In this document: positions 45,146 to 54,269 of the stretch, one piece after another
How the letters are laid out: each line of letters begins with the position of its first letter
Numbering within the stretch: the first letter of the stretch is position 1
Assembly: GCA_045562575.1 (NCBI GenBank)
Contig: JBJKVQ010000040.1
Coordinates: 1-64,000, forward strand
Direction: 5' to 3'
DNA: 64,000 nucleotides
Source: UBA6952 sp045562575
Lineage (GTDB): Bacteria; Chloroflexota; Dehalococcoidia; Lucifugimonadales; UBA6952
The notes under the pieces: generated by a model
The model's database searches: none
What the model was told of the DNA's origin: nothing
What the model saw: the letters and a program-made list of their open reading frames with translations, nothing else
Translations under genes and position numbers: made by a program

Positions 45146-46201
45146 ATGTATGAAAATATATTACGCCCAATACTATTTAAATTGCCTCCAGAAAAAGCGC
45201 AATCTTTTGCTGACTTTTTTTTGAAGCGACAGTTTATCTGGGAAGTATATCATTCATTTCAAAAAACGTCTGATCCACGCTTGCAAATTCCTTATACCAA
45301 CAATCAGAATCTACCCTCTCCTTTAGGTTTTGCAGCTGGATATGATAAAGATTGTGAATTTTTAACACCATTACTTTTATTAGGATTTGGATACGTAATT
45401 GGAGGAACTATTGTTAACTCCCCAAGATATGGTAATGAAAAACCTAGGATTGCTAGAAATATAAAAGAAGAGTCTTTAATTAATGCTTTAGGATTTCCTT
45501 CTAAAGGTAAACCTTATGTAACAAATTTGCTTCAAAAATATCAAAAGAAATTACCGAAAAGGTCAAATTTAGGCAAAATAATGCTAAGTATATCAGGCCT
45601 AAATCATGAAGATTTATTATCATGCCATTCAGATATACAACCGTACACTGATTTTCTAGAAATAAATATTAGCTCACCAAATACAAGCAATATAAAAATC
45701 TTTCAAGAACATGAGAATTTAGAAAAATTATTAAATGCACTCGACAAACAAAAACCTCTTTTTCTAAAACTTCCTCCGTATGCGTCAAATGAAGAAAAAA
45801 AATTAGTTTTCACCCTAATTAAAACTGCTATTTCTTGCGGAATCGATGGGTTCACCATTGCAAATACAAAGCCCACTAATGATAATCGTCTCGCAGTGGG
45901 AAAAGGAGGCATGAGTGGAAAGCCTTTATTACCCCAAACTATTCACATGATCAAAGAAATCCGATCAGAGTTTGGATACGACTTCATCATTAATGGATGT
46001 GGGGGTATTTCAAATGCTTATGATTTACTATCAGTGTTACATGCAGGAGCTAATACGGGTCAATTACTTACATCATTTATTTATAAAGGTCCGAATGTTG
46101 CCAATAATATAAATCGTAATCTAGTGAGATTAATTGAAAAAACTGGGTCTGAAAACATTACAGAACTAGTGCAACAATATTCTAAATTAGATAAATTATA
46201 A
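45146..46201 (+). CDS. pyrD: Dihydroorotate dehydrogenase (quinone), class 2
   Basis: A 351-residue class 2 enzyme oxidising dihydroorotate to orotate with quinone as acceptor. The N-terminal helices ILRPILFKLPPEKAQSF (residues 5-21) form the membrane/quinone part; PLGFAAGYDKD (about 58-68), NISSPNT (about 175-181, catalytic-loop region) and LFLKLPP follow, and the FMN site is in IINGCGGISN. The short length and the N-terminal extension identify class 2. It links pyrimidine synthesis to the quinone pool that complex I also feeds. Confidence 0.92.
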   Translation: MYENILRPILFKLPPEKAQSFADFFLKRQFIWEVYHSFQKTSDPRLQIPYTNNQNLPSPLGFAAGYDKDCEFLTPLLLLGFGYVIGGTIVNSPRYGNEKPRIARNIKEESLINALGFPSKGKPYVTNLLQKYQKKLPKRSNLGKIMLSISGLNHEDLLSCHSDIQPYTDFLEINISSPNTSNIKIFQEHENLEKLLNALDKQKPLFLKLPPYASNEEKKLVFTLIKTAISCGIDGFTIANTKPTNDNRLAVGKGGMSGKPLLPQTIHMIKEIRSEFGYDFIINGCGGISNAYDLLSVLHAGANTGQLLTSFIYKGPNVANNINRNLVRLIEKTGSENITELVQQYSKLDKL

Positions 46202-46230
46202 ATGACATAAAATTTAATATTTAGATTTAG

Positions 46231-46259
46231 TTGAATACAATCTTTTTGATTGTTACACT
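46231..46259 (+). promoter_or_regulatory. Promoter of tRNA-Val
   Basis: TTGAAT (46231-46236), 17 bases, TACACT (46254-46259), with TG one base before the -10. The predicted start near 46266 leaves a leader of about five bases before the mature tRNA. The next gene, dnaE, has no other visible promoter. Confidence 0.7.
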
Positions 46260-46270
46260 GTCGAGAAACC

Positions 46271-46344
46271 GGGCGGTTAGCTCAGTTGGTTAGAGCGTCG
46301 CGTTGACATCGCGGAGGTCAGTGGTTCGAGCCCACTACCGCCCA
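46271..46344 (+). tRNA. tRNA-Val (anticodon GAC)
   Basis: A complete cloverleaf: acceptor stem GGGCGGT (46271-46277) pairs with ACCGCCC (46337-46343), D stem GCTC/GAGC, anticodon stem TCGCG/CGCGG around loop TTGACAT with GAC at 46305-46307, and T arm GTGG-TTCGAGC-CCAC. The discriminator is A, and CCA is not encoded. GAC reads valine codons GUC and GUU. Confidence 0.95.
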
Positions 46345-46365
46345 TTTAAATAATTTTTTTGAGTA

Positions 46366-49300
46366 ATGAAACCATTTAGTCACTTACACGTACATACTGA
46401 ATATAGTTTATTAGACGGCTTAAGTCGTATAAAACCATTTAGTCACGGAACTTCCCTGATTGAAAAGGTAAAAAAAGAATCCATGGACCATATTGCAATA
46501 ACTGATCATGGGAATCTTTATGGAATTATCGACTTTTACAGAGAATCTATTCGAGAGAACATCAAACCAATTATTGGTTGTGAGGTATATGTAGCCCGTG
46601 AAAGTATGCAAATAAAAAATGCTACAGAAAAAAGTCCTTACCACTTAACACTTCTTGCAAAAAATAATACCGGATATAAAAATCTCATAAAACTCGTATC
46701 TAAAGGGCATCTTGAAGGATTTTACTACAAACCTAGAGTAGATAAAAAACTTTTAGAAGAATTTGGAGAAGGTATTATCGCTCTTTCTGGCTGCCCAAAC
46801 AGTCAGCTTTCTCAAGCAATTGTAGCGAATGATTTTGCACAAGCAAAAAATATTGCTGAATGGCATAATAACGTCTTTGACGACTTCTATTTAGAACTAC
46901 AAGATCATAGATTTGTAGACAATTTAGAATCTATCAACAAAGGTCTAATAAATTTGAATAAAGATTTAAATCTTCCTCTTGTTCTTACAAATGATTCTCA
47001 CTATGTTGAAAAAACAGATTCCGAAATTCAAGACCTTATGATTTGTATACAAACGAATACAAATATTATGGATGGCAAAAGGTTACGAATGGAAGATCAG
47101 ACATATCACATTCGTTCAAGTCAAGAAATGTCTACTTTATTTCCAGAATTCCCCCAAGCATATGAAAACACCTGGAAAATTGGTGAAATGTGTGATGTAA
47201 CTATCGACTTTGATAAAGTTTATCTTCCTGAATTTCCAACACCAAACAAACAAGATGCTTTTGAATACTTAACTGAATTATGTATGGATGGTATTAATAG
47301 AAGAATACCAAATTACGATTCTACATATCGCGAGAGGTTAGAATATGAATTAAATGTTATTAAAACTGCACAATTTGCTAACTACTTTCTGGTTGTCTGG
47401 GATATTGCAAAAGAAACAAGAAGGAAGAATATACTTTTTGGAGTTCGTGGAAGTGCTGCTGCCAGTTTAGTTTTATATGTTTTAGGAATAACAGATATTG
47501 ACCCTATATCATACAGACTGGTGTTTGAACGTTTCTTAAATTACGAACGTAAGGAAATGCCTGATATTGATATGGATTTCCAAGATGATAGACGTGATGA
47601 AATATTACAATATGTATGTGAAAAATATGGCTCTGATCATGTAGCCCAAATAATTACCTTTGGAACACTTAGGGCCAAAGCTGCATTGCGTGATACAGGT
47701 AGAGCTTTAGGTATGCCCTACGGAGATGTTGATCAAGTAGCAAAATTAATTCCATTTGGTGTTAACTCTTTGGACGAAGCAGTATCTTCAATCAAAGAAA
47801 TCGAAATGTTGAAAGATTCAGATAATAATATAAAAAACCTTATCGAAAAAGCCCAAAAACTCGAAGGTGTTGTAAGAAATGCAGGTACGCATGCAGCAGC
47901 AGTAGTTATCTCTAAAGAACCACTCACTGAAATAATTCCTCTACAAAATGCACCTCGTAAAACTGATACAGATGTTCCAGTTACACAATTTTCAATGGGA
48001 CCAATCGGAGACCTAGGCCTTTTAAAAATGGATTTTTTGGGGCTAGGTAATCTTTCTATTTTAAGTAAAACAATCGAAATAATTAAAAAGACTAAAGGTA
48101 TCGATCTTTCTTTGCCAGCAATTGAAATAGATAATCAAGCTGCATTTGATTTATTAGGATCTGGAGAAACTACTGGAATATTCCAACTTGAAAGCTCGGG
48201 AATGAGGCGTTATATAAAAGACCTTAAACCTAATTCCATTGCAGAAATTTCTGCCATGATTGCTTTATATAGACCTGGTCCTATGGAACATATAGAAACA
48301 TTTATCAAAACTAAACATGGTGAAATAGAAGTACAGTATATTGATGAAATATTGAAAGATATTTTGGAGGAAACCTACGGGATTATTGTTTATCAAGATC
48401 AAGTACTCCTCATTGTGCAGGCTCTTGCAGGATATAGCCTTGGTGAAGCTGATATATTCAGAAAAGCCATGGGTAAAAAGGTACAAGAAATTATGGTCTC
48501 CGAACGGGTAAAATTTATTGATGGTGCTTTGGCGAAAGGACATAATAAAGAATTAGCTGAAAAAGTTTTTGATTTAATTGAACCATTTGCAGGATATGCA
48601 TTCAATAAAGCACACAGTGTAAGTTATGCAATGATTGCTTATTGGACAGCATATTTCAAAGCAAACTATCCAGTTGAGTATATGACCGCTCTTCTTAATT
48701 CTAATTTAGGTAATACTGAAAAGATATCAAACACCATCGACGAATGCGTTAGACTACGAATTCCTGTTCTTGCTCCTGATATCAATAAAAGTGGAGTTAC
48801 CTTTCAAGTAGAGCATGATCAAAATAATATTCCATCTATTCGATTTGGTCTTGGCTCTATAAAAAATGTTGGATTTAAACCAGCAGAATCTTTGATTGAA
48901 TGGCGAAATGAAAATCATGAATATGAAAATCTCGAAGAATTGTGTAAACACGGGAATGTTCATTCTATAAATAAAAGAATTTTAGAAAGCTTAGTCAAAG
49001 TAGGAACCTTCGACAACCTAGAAAAAAGAGAGTCAATACTTGCTAGTTTGGACAGAATTGTTTCAATGAGTCAAGAACAACATCGTCTAAATGAATCTGG
49101 ACAAACAACTATGTTTGATCTTTTTGAAACTGAAGTTGCACGCCCTTTAAATGCAATTTATTTAATTGAAGGAGAACCTATAAGCAATACTGAAATTAAT
49201 GAATGGGAGCAAGAATTACTTGGAAAAGTATTAACCAATAATCCATTACTAGAACTAGCTACTATGAATAATCATAGAATACATGTGTTTAAAGGTTACC

Positions 49301-50031
49301 TTGAAGGGAAAAATAATAAAACTCTTAGCATAGCTGGACAGATAAAGAGTATTACCTATCGGTTTAATAATTATGATCAGGAATATGCGTCATGCGAAAT
49401 TAGTATGTTGGGTGGAGAGATAGAGGTATACATAAGTCAAAAACTTCTTGAAATATATAAACCTATCCTTGTGAATAATTCATATCTTTTAGTAACAGGG
49501 AAGCTAAGAGAAAGTGAACGAAGAGATGATTTTTATAGTATTAGAAGTAGTGATCTTCAATTGATTACCACTGTAGAAAATTTAAAAATACCGCAATTAT
49601 CTATTGATAAAACCACAAATAGTACTACAACAAAAACTAATGGAAACGGTACTAAAGAAATGGATGATACAGTACCTCACATAGCGATATCTAATGGAAA
49701 AACACCTAAAGAAACGAATGGAACTATGAATCACCCTACAAATTCAAACGGAAATATACAAAAAGAAACAAATAATAACTCGTTTCTCGAAATTAATTTT
49801 ACAGAATCTACTGATCCACATTTAGATAATAAAATACTAGAATCAATCAAAAATGTTTTACTTGAATCTCAGGGAGATCTGGACATTCATTTTGCATTTA
49901 CTTCCCAAAACAAAGTGACTAAAATCAAAATGCCTGAAGCTTTTTCAATTGAAAATAATGAAAATAACTTTGCAAAATTAAATGAAATACTCACTCCATA
50001 CGGAGGAACGATTAATTTGGTAAAAGCTTAA
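46366..50031 (+). CDS. dnaE: DNA polymerase III alpha subunit
   Basis: A 1221-residue DnaE. The N-terminal PHP domain has FSHLHVHTEYSLLDGLSRIK (residues 4-23) with metal-site histidines. The palm domain contains PDIDMDFQDDRRDEILQY (about 403-420) with the catalytic aspartates, the helix-hairpin-helix region follows, and an OB-fold is at about 985-1090. A low-complexity Asn/Thr linker (about 1090-1145) precedes a C-terminal domain. No ribosome-binding site is obvious; the ATG is 22 bases after the tRNA. A Gram-negative-type DnaE1 is the replicative polymerase in most bacteria. Confidence 0.95.
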   Translation: MKPFSHLHVHTEYSLLDGLSRIKPFSHGTSLIEKVKKESMDHIAITDHGNLYGIIDFYRESIRENIKPIIGCEVYVARESMQIKNATEKSPYHLTLLAKNNTGYKNLIKLVSKGHLEGFYYKPRVDKKLLEEFGEGIIALSGCPNSQLSQAIVANDFAQAKNIAEWHNNVFDDFYLELQDHRFVDNLESINKGLINLNKDLNLPLVLTNDSHYVEKTDSEIQDLMICIQTNTNIMDGKRLRMEDQTYHIRSSQEMSTLFPEFPQAYENTWKIGEMCDVTIDFDKVYLPEFPTPNKQDAFEYLTELCMDGINRRIPNYDSTYRERLEYELNVIKTAQFANYFLVVWDIAKETRRKNILFGVRGSAAASLVLYVLGITDIDPISYRLVFERFLNYERKEMPDIDMDFQDDRRDEILQYVCEKYGSDHVAQIITFGTLRAKAALRDTGRALGMPYGDVDQVAKLIPFGVNSLDEAVSSIKEIEMLKDSDNNIKNLIEKAQKLEGVVRNAGTHAAAVVISKEPLTEIIPLQNAPRKTDTDVPVTQFSMGPIGDLGLLKMDFLGLGNLSILSKTIEIIKKTKGIDLSLPAIEIDNQAAFDLLGSGETTGIFQLESSGMRRYIKDLKPNSIAEISAMIALYRPGPMEHIETFIKTKHGEIEVQYIDEILKDILEETYGIIVYQDQVLLIVQALAGYSLGEADIFRKAMGKKVQEIMVSERVKFIDGALAKGHNKELAEKVFDLIEPFAGYAFNKAHSVSYAMIAYWTAYFKANYPVEYMTALLNSNLGNTEKISNTIDECVRLRIPVLAPDINKSGVTFQVEHDQNNIPSIRFGLGSIKNVGFKPAESLIEWRNENHEYENLEELCKHGNVHSINKRILESLVKVGTFDNLEKRESILASLDRIVSMSQEQHRLNESGQTTMFDLFETEVARPLNAIYLIEGEPISNTEINEWEQELLGKVLTNNPLLELATMNNHRIHVFKGYLEGKNNKTLSIAGQIKSITYRFNNYDQEYASCEISMLGGEIEVYISQKLLEIYKPILVNNSYLLVTGKLRESERRDDFYSIRSSDLQLITTVENLKIPQLSIDKTTNSTTTKTNGNGTKEMDDTVPHIAISNGKTPKETNGTMNHPTNSNGNIQKETNNNSFLEINFTESTDPHLDNKILESIKNVLLESQGDLDIHFAFTSQNKVTKIKMPEAFSIENNENNFAKLNEILTPYGGTINLVKA

Positions 50032-50064
50032 AATTTATTACTTACTTATAAAGGGGGGATTATT

Positions 50065-50724
50065 ATGATTTCAAAGTCATTAACGGGATGGATGTTAATT
50101 TTAGGACCTATAGCAGGAGTTATTTTAATTTTTCTTGAACCAAGTGCTGCAAGTGAAGATTTTGCTGTTAATATTCAAGCAAGTTTGGACAATCCTACTT
50201 TAGCACGAGTAACTGCAATAGGAATTACCGTAGCAATATCAACCATTTTCATTGGTACTATATTTTTTGCACGTTCAATGGCAGAAGCTCAAAAGCCTGG
50301 GTCTAATCTCGCTGCAATTGGTTCTATTCTAGTTCTTTTTTCAGCAGTTGCATTTTCAATATCCTCCGCAATCCATTTGATGATATTACAACCCTCGTTC
50401 GTAACAAATGGCGGAAATAGCGTTCAAGCGTATGCTATTGCCGAAGCTATCTTTAACGGAACATTTTTGATAAGCGGCTCATATTTATTACTAATTGGAA
50501 TTGCAATAGTCAAACAACAGAACCTAAACCAAATAGCAGGATGGATTGCTGCATTATTTGGAACATGCCTTTTAATAGGTACGATACTACCTGCTGGAGA
50601 TCCTGGTCTCGAATCAACAACAACTGTTGGTGCTGTAGCAGGAATGTTATGGTTTATTGGATTCCTTGGTTGGCCTATTATTACACTAGCGATAGGTATC
50701 CTAGTATTAAGATCAACTGATTAG
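50065..50724 (+). CDS. Six-helix integral membrane protein (DUF4386-like)
   Basis: A 219-residue protein with about six hydrophobic segments (residues 7-25, 48-68, 82-104, 122-146, 158-175 and 192-215). Overall layout resembles DUF4386-type proteins, but no catalytic motif is visible and function is unknown. GGGGGGATT precedes the ATG as a strong ribosome-binding site. It sits 33 bases after dnaE and may be part of the same transcript. Confidence 0.6.
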   Translation: MISKSLTGWMLILGPIAGVILIFLEPSAASEDFAVNIQASLDNPTLARVTAIGITVAISTIFIGTIFFARSMAEAQKPGSNLAAIGSILVLFSAVAFSISSAIHLMILQPSFVTNGGNSVQAYAIAEAIFNGTFLISGSYLLLIGIAIVKQQNLNQIAGWIAALFGTCLLIGTILPAGDPGLESTTTVGAVAGMLWFIGFLGWPIITLAIGILVLRSTD

Positions 50725-50783
50725 ATCAAACACTAATAAGATCATACTACATGTGAATCTTGCAAATTATATAGGAGGATATA

Positions 50784-51905
50784 ATGGCAAATACAGGTTT
50801 ATCAGCAGTTTGGCATGATGAGGGAAATAAGTTTGAGATTCGAGAATTTCCAGTACCGGAAATAGAAGACAATGGTGTGAGTATACGGGTACAAGCAACT
50901 AGTGTATGTGGATCAGATTTGCACGTTTGGAGAGGTGATGGAAGAACTGCCCAAGATACTCCAAGAGATCCTTTTGTATTTGGACACGAAATGATGGGAT
51001 CTGTAGCAGGACTTGGTAAAAATATAACCACAGATTCTTTAAGAAATCCTCTCAAAGAAGGTGATAGGGTAGTATTCAGTTATTTCTTTCCTTGTATGCG
51101 TTGTTATAACTGCATTAGGGGGGAAATGGGAGCATGTAAATTTAGAATGGGAAGAATTCCTGTCAATGAATGGCCCGTATGTAATGGTGGATTTGCTCAA
51201 TACTATTACTTGAGAAGTCCTCAATTTCTGTTTAAACTTCCTGATGAAATAGATGACGCAACCGCTGCTCCTATCAATTGTGCGTTAGCCCAAGTTATGG
51301 AGGCTTTTCACATAGCAAAACCACGATTTGGAGACAATGTTGTTATACAAGGTGCTGGAGGATTAGGTGTTAATGCTACGGCAGTTGCGGCTGAAATGGG
51401 TGCAAACAAAATCATTGTCATAGATGGACAAAAACCACGATTAGATCTTGCAAAACAATGTGGCGCAACAGACATTATTAATCTTACTGATTATCCGACA
51501 GTAGAGTCTAGAGTAGAAAGAGTTATGGAACTCACAAATGGTATAGGTGCAGATATTGTTATAGAACTTGTTGGTTTTCCTGCAGCAGTAGAAGAAGGTG
51601 TTCAAATGTGTAGAATGCGAGGAACTTACCTTGAAGTAGGTCATATTTCTCCAAATAGTATGGTATCTCTTGATGTTCAAAAATTAGTAGCAAATCAAAT
51701 TAGATTTCATGCGATACAACATTATGATCCATGGATACTTCCAAATGCAGTAAACTTTGTTCAGAAAACCTTAGGTAAATATCCGTTGACTGATGTAATA
51801 TCTCATAAATTCCCGATCGAAGATATTGAAAATGCCTTTCGAACAGCAGAATGGTTAGGAACAGATAAAGGAAGTGTTGTTACGCGAGCAATTGTAACAC
51901 CATAA
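50784..51905 (+). CDS. Zinc-dependent alcohol dehydrogenase (MDR family)
   Basis: A 373-residue medium-chain dehydrogenase. The catalytic zinc ligands are in SVCGSDLHVW (Cys near residue 38) and FGHEMMG (near 60), the structural zinc site is CMRCYNCIRGEMGAC (about 106-120), and the nucleotide site is QGAGGLGVNATAVA (about 190-203). Preceded by TAGGAGG. The polyol or alcohol substrate is not identifiable. It is followed after four bases by the AIR-synthase-like gene. Confidence 0.9.
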   Translation: MANTGLSAVWHDEGNKFEIREFPVPEIEDNGVSIRVQATSVCGSDLHVWRGDGRTAQDTPRDPFVFGHEMMGSVAGLGKNITTDSLRNPLKEGDRVVFSYFFPCMRCYNCIRGEMGACKFRMGRIPVNEWPVCNGGFAQYYYLRSPQFLFKLPDEIDDATAAPINCALAQVMEAFHIAKPRFGDNVVIQGAGGLGVNATAVAAEMGANKIIVIDGQKPRLDLAKQCGATDIINLTDYPTVESRVERVMELTNGIGADIVIELVGFPAAVEEGVQMCRMRGTYLEVGHISPNSMVSLDVQKLVANQIRFHAIQHYDPWILPNAVNFVQKTLGKYPLTDVISHKFPIEDIENAFRTAEWLGTDKGSVVTRAIVTP

Positions 51906-51909
51906 ATAT

Positions 51910-52926
51910 ATGAATACCGGTAAGTTACCAAATGACCTTATGAATAAACTGCTTGCCAAAATTCACTCAAATGACCCACGAGTTATTCTTGGTCCTGCCT
52001 TGGGTGAAGATGCAGCAATCATTTCGATGAAAAATCGAAACCTAGTTGTAAGTAGTGACCCAATAACGTTCACGACAGCCAATATAGGTTGGTACTCTGT
52101 TCATATCAATGCTAATGACATAGCTACAAGAGGAGCAAAACCCCTTTGGTTTTTATCAACTATATTAGCTCCTACAGATACAAATGAGTCAACTATTGAA
52201 AATGTGATTTCAGAAATTAAAGAAACCTGTAACGCATTAAATATCGAACTCGTTGGGGGTCACACTGAAATTACAGAAAGTGTTACTAACCTAATTGTAT
52301 CTGGGACCATGTTGGGAGAAACAATTAATGACACTATTCTTCGTACTTCTAATATTAATTCGGGTGATTCTATACTGATTACCAAGCAAATTGGTATCGA
52401 AGGTACAGGTGTTTTAGCTCATGAATACGAAAACACATTACTAAAATCTGGAATGGATAAAACATTAATTCAGGAAGCTAAAAACTTTATATTTGACCCT
52501 GGTTTAAGCATAATTAATGAAGCTTTATTCTCCATGGAAAATTTCCAGATAAAATGTATGCATGATCCAACTGAAGGTGGTTTATCAACTGCACTTATAG
52601 AGCTAAGTGAGGCTATAAATAAAAAATTTATCCTTGATGAAAAAAATATCCCAATTTCATCAATAACCAAAGAAATATGTAACCTTCTGAATATTAATCC
52701 TCTAGGAATCCTATCTTCAGGGTGTTTGCTCATTTTTTGTGAAAGTTCGAGTGCAATAACGTTACAACAATCATTAGAAACAAATAATATTCCAACTTCT
52801 ATAATAGGAAAAGTAGTAGAAGGGAATGGAGTGCATCTTATAGAAAATGAAGTAGAAACACCTATGCCAAAATTTGATAGAGATGAAATTGCACGATATA
52901 TATCAGAAACTTCAACAGACATTTAA
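51910..52926 (+). CDS. AIR synthase-related (HypE/ThiL-like) protein
   Basis: A 338-residue PurM-type ATP-binding protein. LGPALGEDAAIIS (about residues 28-40) is the GxGDDAA-like phosphate motif, INANDIATRGAKPLWFL (about 67-83) and VGGHTEITESV (about 116-126) are typical, and MHDPTEGGLSTALIEL (about 217-232) is the family's C-terminal signature. Members include HypE, ThiL, SelD and PurM; none of the other hyp or thi genes is present here. It could act on a small metabolite of the preceding dehydrogenase. Function not assigned. Confidence 0.8.
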   Translation: MNTGKLPNDLMNKLLAKIHSNDPRVILGPALGEDAAIISMKNRNLVVSSDPITFTTANIGWYSVHINANDIATRGAKPLWFLSTILAPTDTNESTIENVISEIKETCNALNIELVGGHTEITESVTNLIVSGTMLGETINDTILRTSNINSGDSILITKQIGIEGTGVLAHEYENTLLKSGMDKTLIQEAKNFIFDPGLSIINEALFSMENFQIKCMHDPTEGGLSTALIELSEAINKKFILDEKNIPISSITKEICNLLNINPLGILSSGCLLIFCESSSAITLQQSLETNNIPTSIIGKVVEGNGVHLIENEVETPMPKFDRDEIARYISETSTDI

Positions 52927-52938
52927 TTAAAGGAAATT

Positions 52939-53253
52939 ATGCCATATAGCTACTCAGATATTGTTTATATATTAAATATAATACCTAAAAGAGATAAACC
53001 TGAATTAATTAAATGTATCGTAGATATAAGTAATAATACGACAGATGATAAAGAAAAAAATTCTAATTATGTTTACGAGAATTGGAATGAATTTATAAAA
53101 ACCTTACATAAAAAACTTTATCAACCAGATCCCAATTTACGATCAAGTGTTCCATGGGGAGTTTTGCAAGAAGATGAAGTATTGATTGAAATTGAAAAAT
53201 TAATTGGCATGGAATTTACCCATAAACAAATAGGCGATTTACAAAATATCTAA
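52939..53253 (+). CDS. Hypothetical 104-residue protein
   Basis: A soluble, Lys/Asn/Asp-rich protein with no recognised motif. Helices dominate (YSDIVYILNIIPKRDK, ELIKCIVDISNN). WNEFIKTLHKKLYQPDPN and VPWGVLQEDEVLIEIEKLIG are the most structured-looking parts. It starts 12 bases after the AIR-synthase-like gene with AAAGGAAA upstream, so probably co-transcribed. Confidence 0.55.
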   Translation: MPYSYSDIVYILNIIPKRDKPELIKCIVDISNNTTDDKEKNSNYVYENWNEFIKTLHKKLYQPDPNLRSSVPWGVLQEDEVLIEIEKLIGMEFTHKQIGDLQNI

Positions 53254-53263
53254 ATAAATACGT

Positions 53264-53269
53264 TATAAT
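53264..53269 (+). promoter_or_regulatory. -10 element directly upstream of the DUF1289 gene
   Basis: TATAAT ends 6 bases before the ATG at 53276, so a start about 7 bases downstream would fall on the start codon itself. No -35 hexamer of quality is seen. This is a candidate leaderless promoter. Confidence 0.4.
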
Positions 53270-53275
53270 AATTGT

Positions 53276-53446
53276 ATGAAAATAACTACACCTTGCAGAA
53301 ATGTATGTAAATATGACAAAACAGACACATATTGTATAGGTTGCTACAGAACAATTAATGAAATAGCTCAATGGATGATACTCTCTGAAGAAAAACGTAT
53401 AGAGATTATGCGTCTATTGCCTAAAAGAAAAAAACAACTTAAGTAA
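53276..53446 (+). CDS. DUF1289-type small cysteine protein
   Basis: A 56-residue protein beginning MKITTPCRNVCKYDKTDTY, with CRNVC, then CIGCYRTINEIAQW and an MRLLPKRKK tail. The CxxxC-x8-CxGCxR arrangement is characteristic of DUF1289, small proteins thought to bind a metal or Fe-S centre. A perfect TATAAT ends 6 bases before the ATG and there is no ribosome-binding site, so the transcript may be leaderless. It is easily missed because of its size. Confidence 0.85.
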   Translation: MKITTPCRNVCKYDKTDTYCIGCYRTINEIAQWMILSEEKRIEIMRLLPKRKKQLK

Positions 53447-53471
53447 TAAATAAGGTAATGGAGAATTAATT

Positions 53472-54185
53472 ATGAGCCAATTAGTTTTTATTCATGGACC
53501 AGGAGCAGGGGGATGTTCTGCAGCTTACGAATATCAATTACGCCATTTCCCAAATAGTGTAGCTCCCGATTTACCCGGCCATTTAGAAGGCGAAAGATGC
53601 CTAACTGTAAAGAGTTATACAGATTGGGTACGAGGATGGTTATGGGCACAAAATATAAAAGAAAATCTTGTACTTGTCGGATATACACTTGGTGCGTCTA
53701 TCGCGCTTCAATATGCCCTCGATTTTCCAGATGAAGTTGAAGGTATAGTTATTATGACAGTTGCAATGGAACCTAAAGTACGAGCTCCAGGAACATATGA
53801 AATGAGATTAAGGGCAGCAAAAGATCCTACAGTATATGAAGATGAATGGATCAAATTTCAAAGAGTAGCAATGGAATGGGTAGAACCTGAATATCGTGAA
53901 AGATTAATGGAAAAACACAGAGAAGTTGGACCTATGTCTCAATATTATGATTTAAAAACCATAGATGAATTTGATGTCCGTGACAGAATTGACTCTTTCA
54001 AACCTAAATTACTGCTTTTACGAGGATTAGCAGATCATGGTAATCCTCCCAAGTATGAAGAAAAAATACACCAAGCAGTACCTGGTTCTGAATATATTGA
54101 ATTTGATAACGCTGGACATTTCCCAGTAACTGAAATCCCAGATACAGTTAACCATTTAATAGAAAAATTTCTATCTGATATATAG
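53472..54185 (+). CDS. Alpha/beta hydrolase with Thr at the nucleophile position
   Basis: A 237-residue alpha/beta-hydrolase-fold protein. FIHGPGAGGCSAAYEYQ (residues 6-22) is the oxyanion-region loop, and FDNAGHFPVTE (about 213-223) provides the catalytic histidine. LLLRGLADHGNP (about 178-189) provides the acid. The nucleophile elbow reads VGYTLGAS (residues 69-76), so the usual GxSxG serine is replaced by Thr72 (codon ACA). Either threonine acts as nucleophile or the enzyme works without an acyl intermediate. No signal peptide. Substrate unknown. Confidence 0.82.
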   Translation: MSQLVFIHGPGAGGCSAAYEYQLRHFPNSVAPDLPGHLEGERCLTVKSYTDWVRGWLWAQNIKENLVLVGYTLGASIALQYALDFPDEVEGIVIMTVAMEPKVRAPGTYEMRLRAAKDPTVYEDEWIKFQRVAMEWVEPEYRERLMEKHREVGPMSQYYDLKTIDEFDVRDRIDSFKPKLLLLRGLADHGNPPKYEEKIHQAVPGSEYIEFDNAGHFPVTEIPDTVNHLIEKFLSDI

Positions 54186-54269
54186 ATTGCCAATTTAATC
54201 TATTGTAAACAAACAAGCGATTTTGTAGACTATCACAATACAATTTTTACCTACTATTACGAGGTTTTT

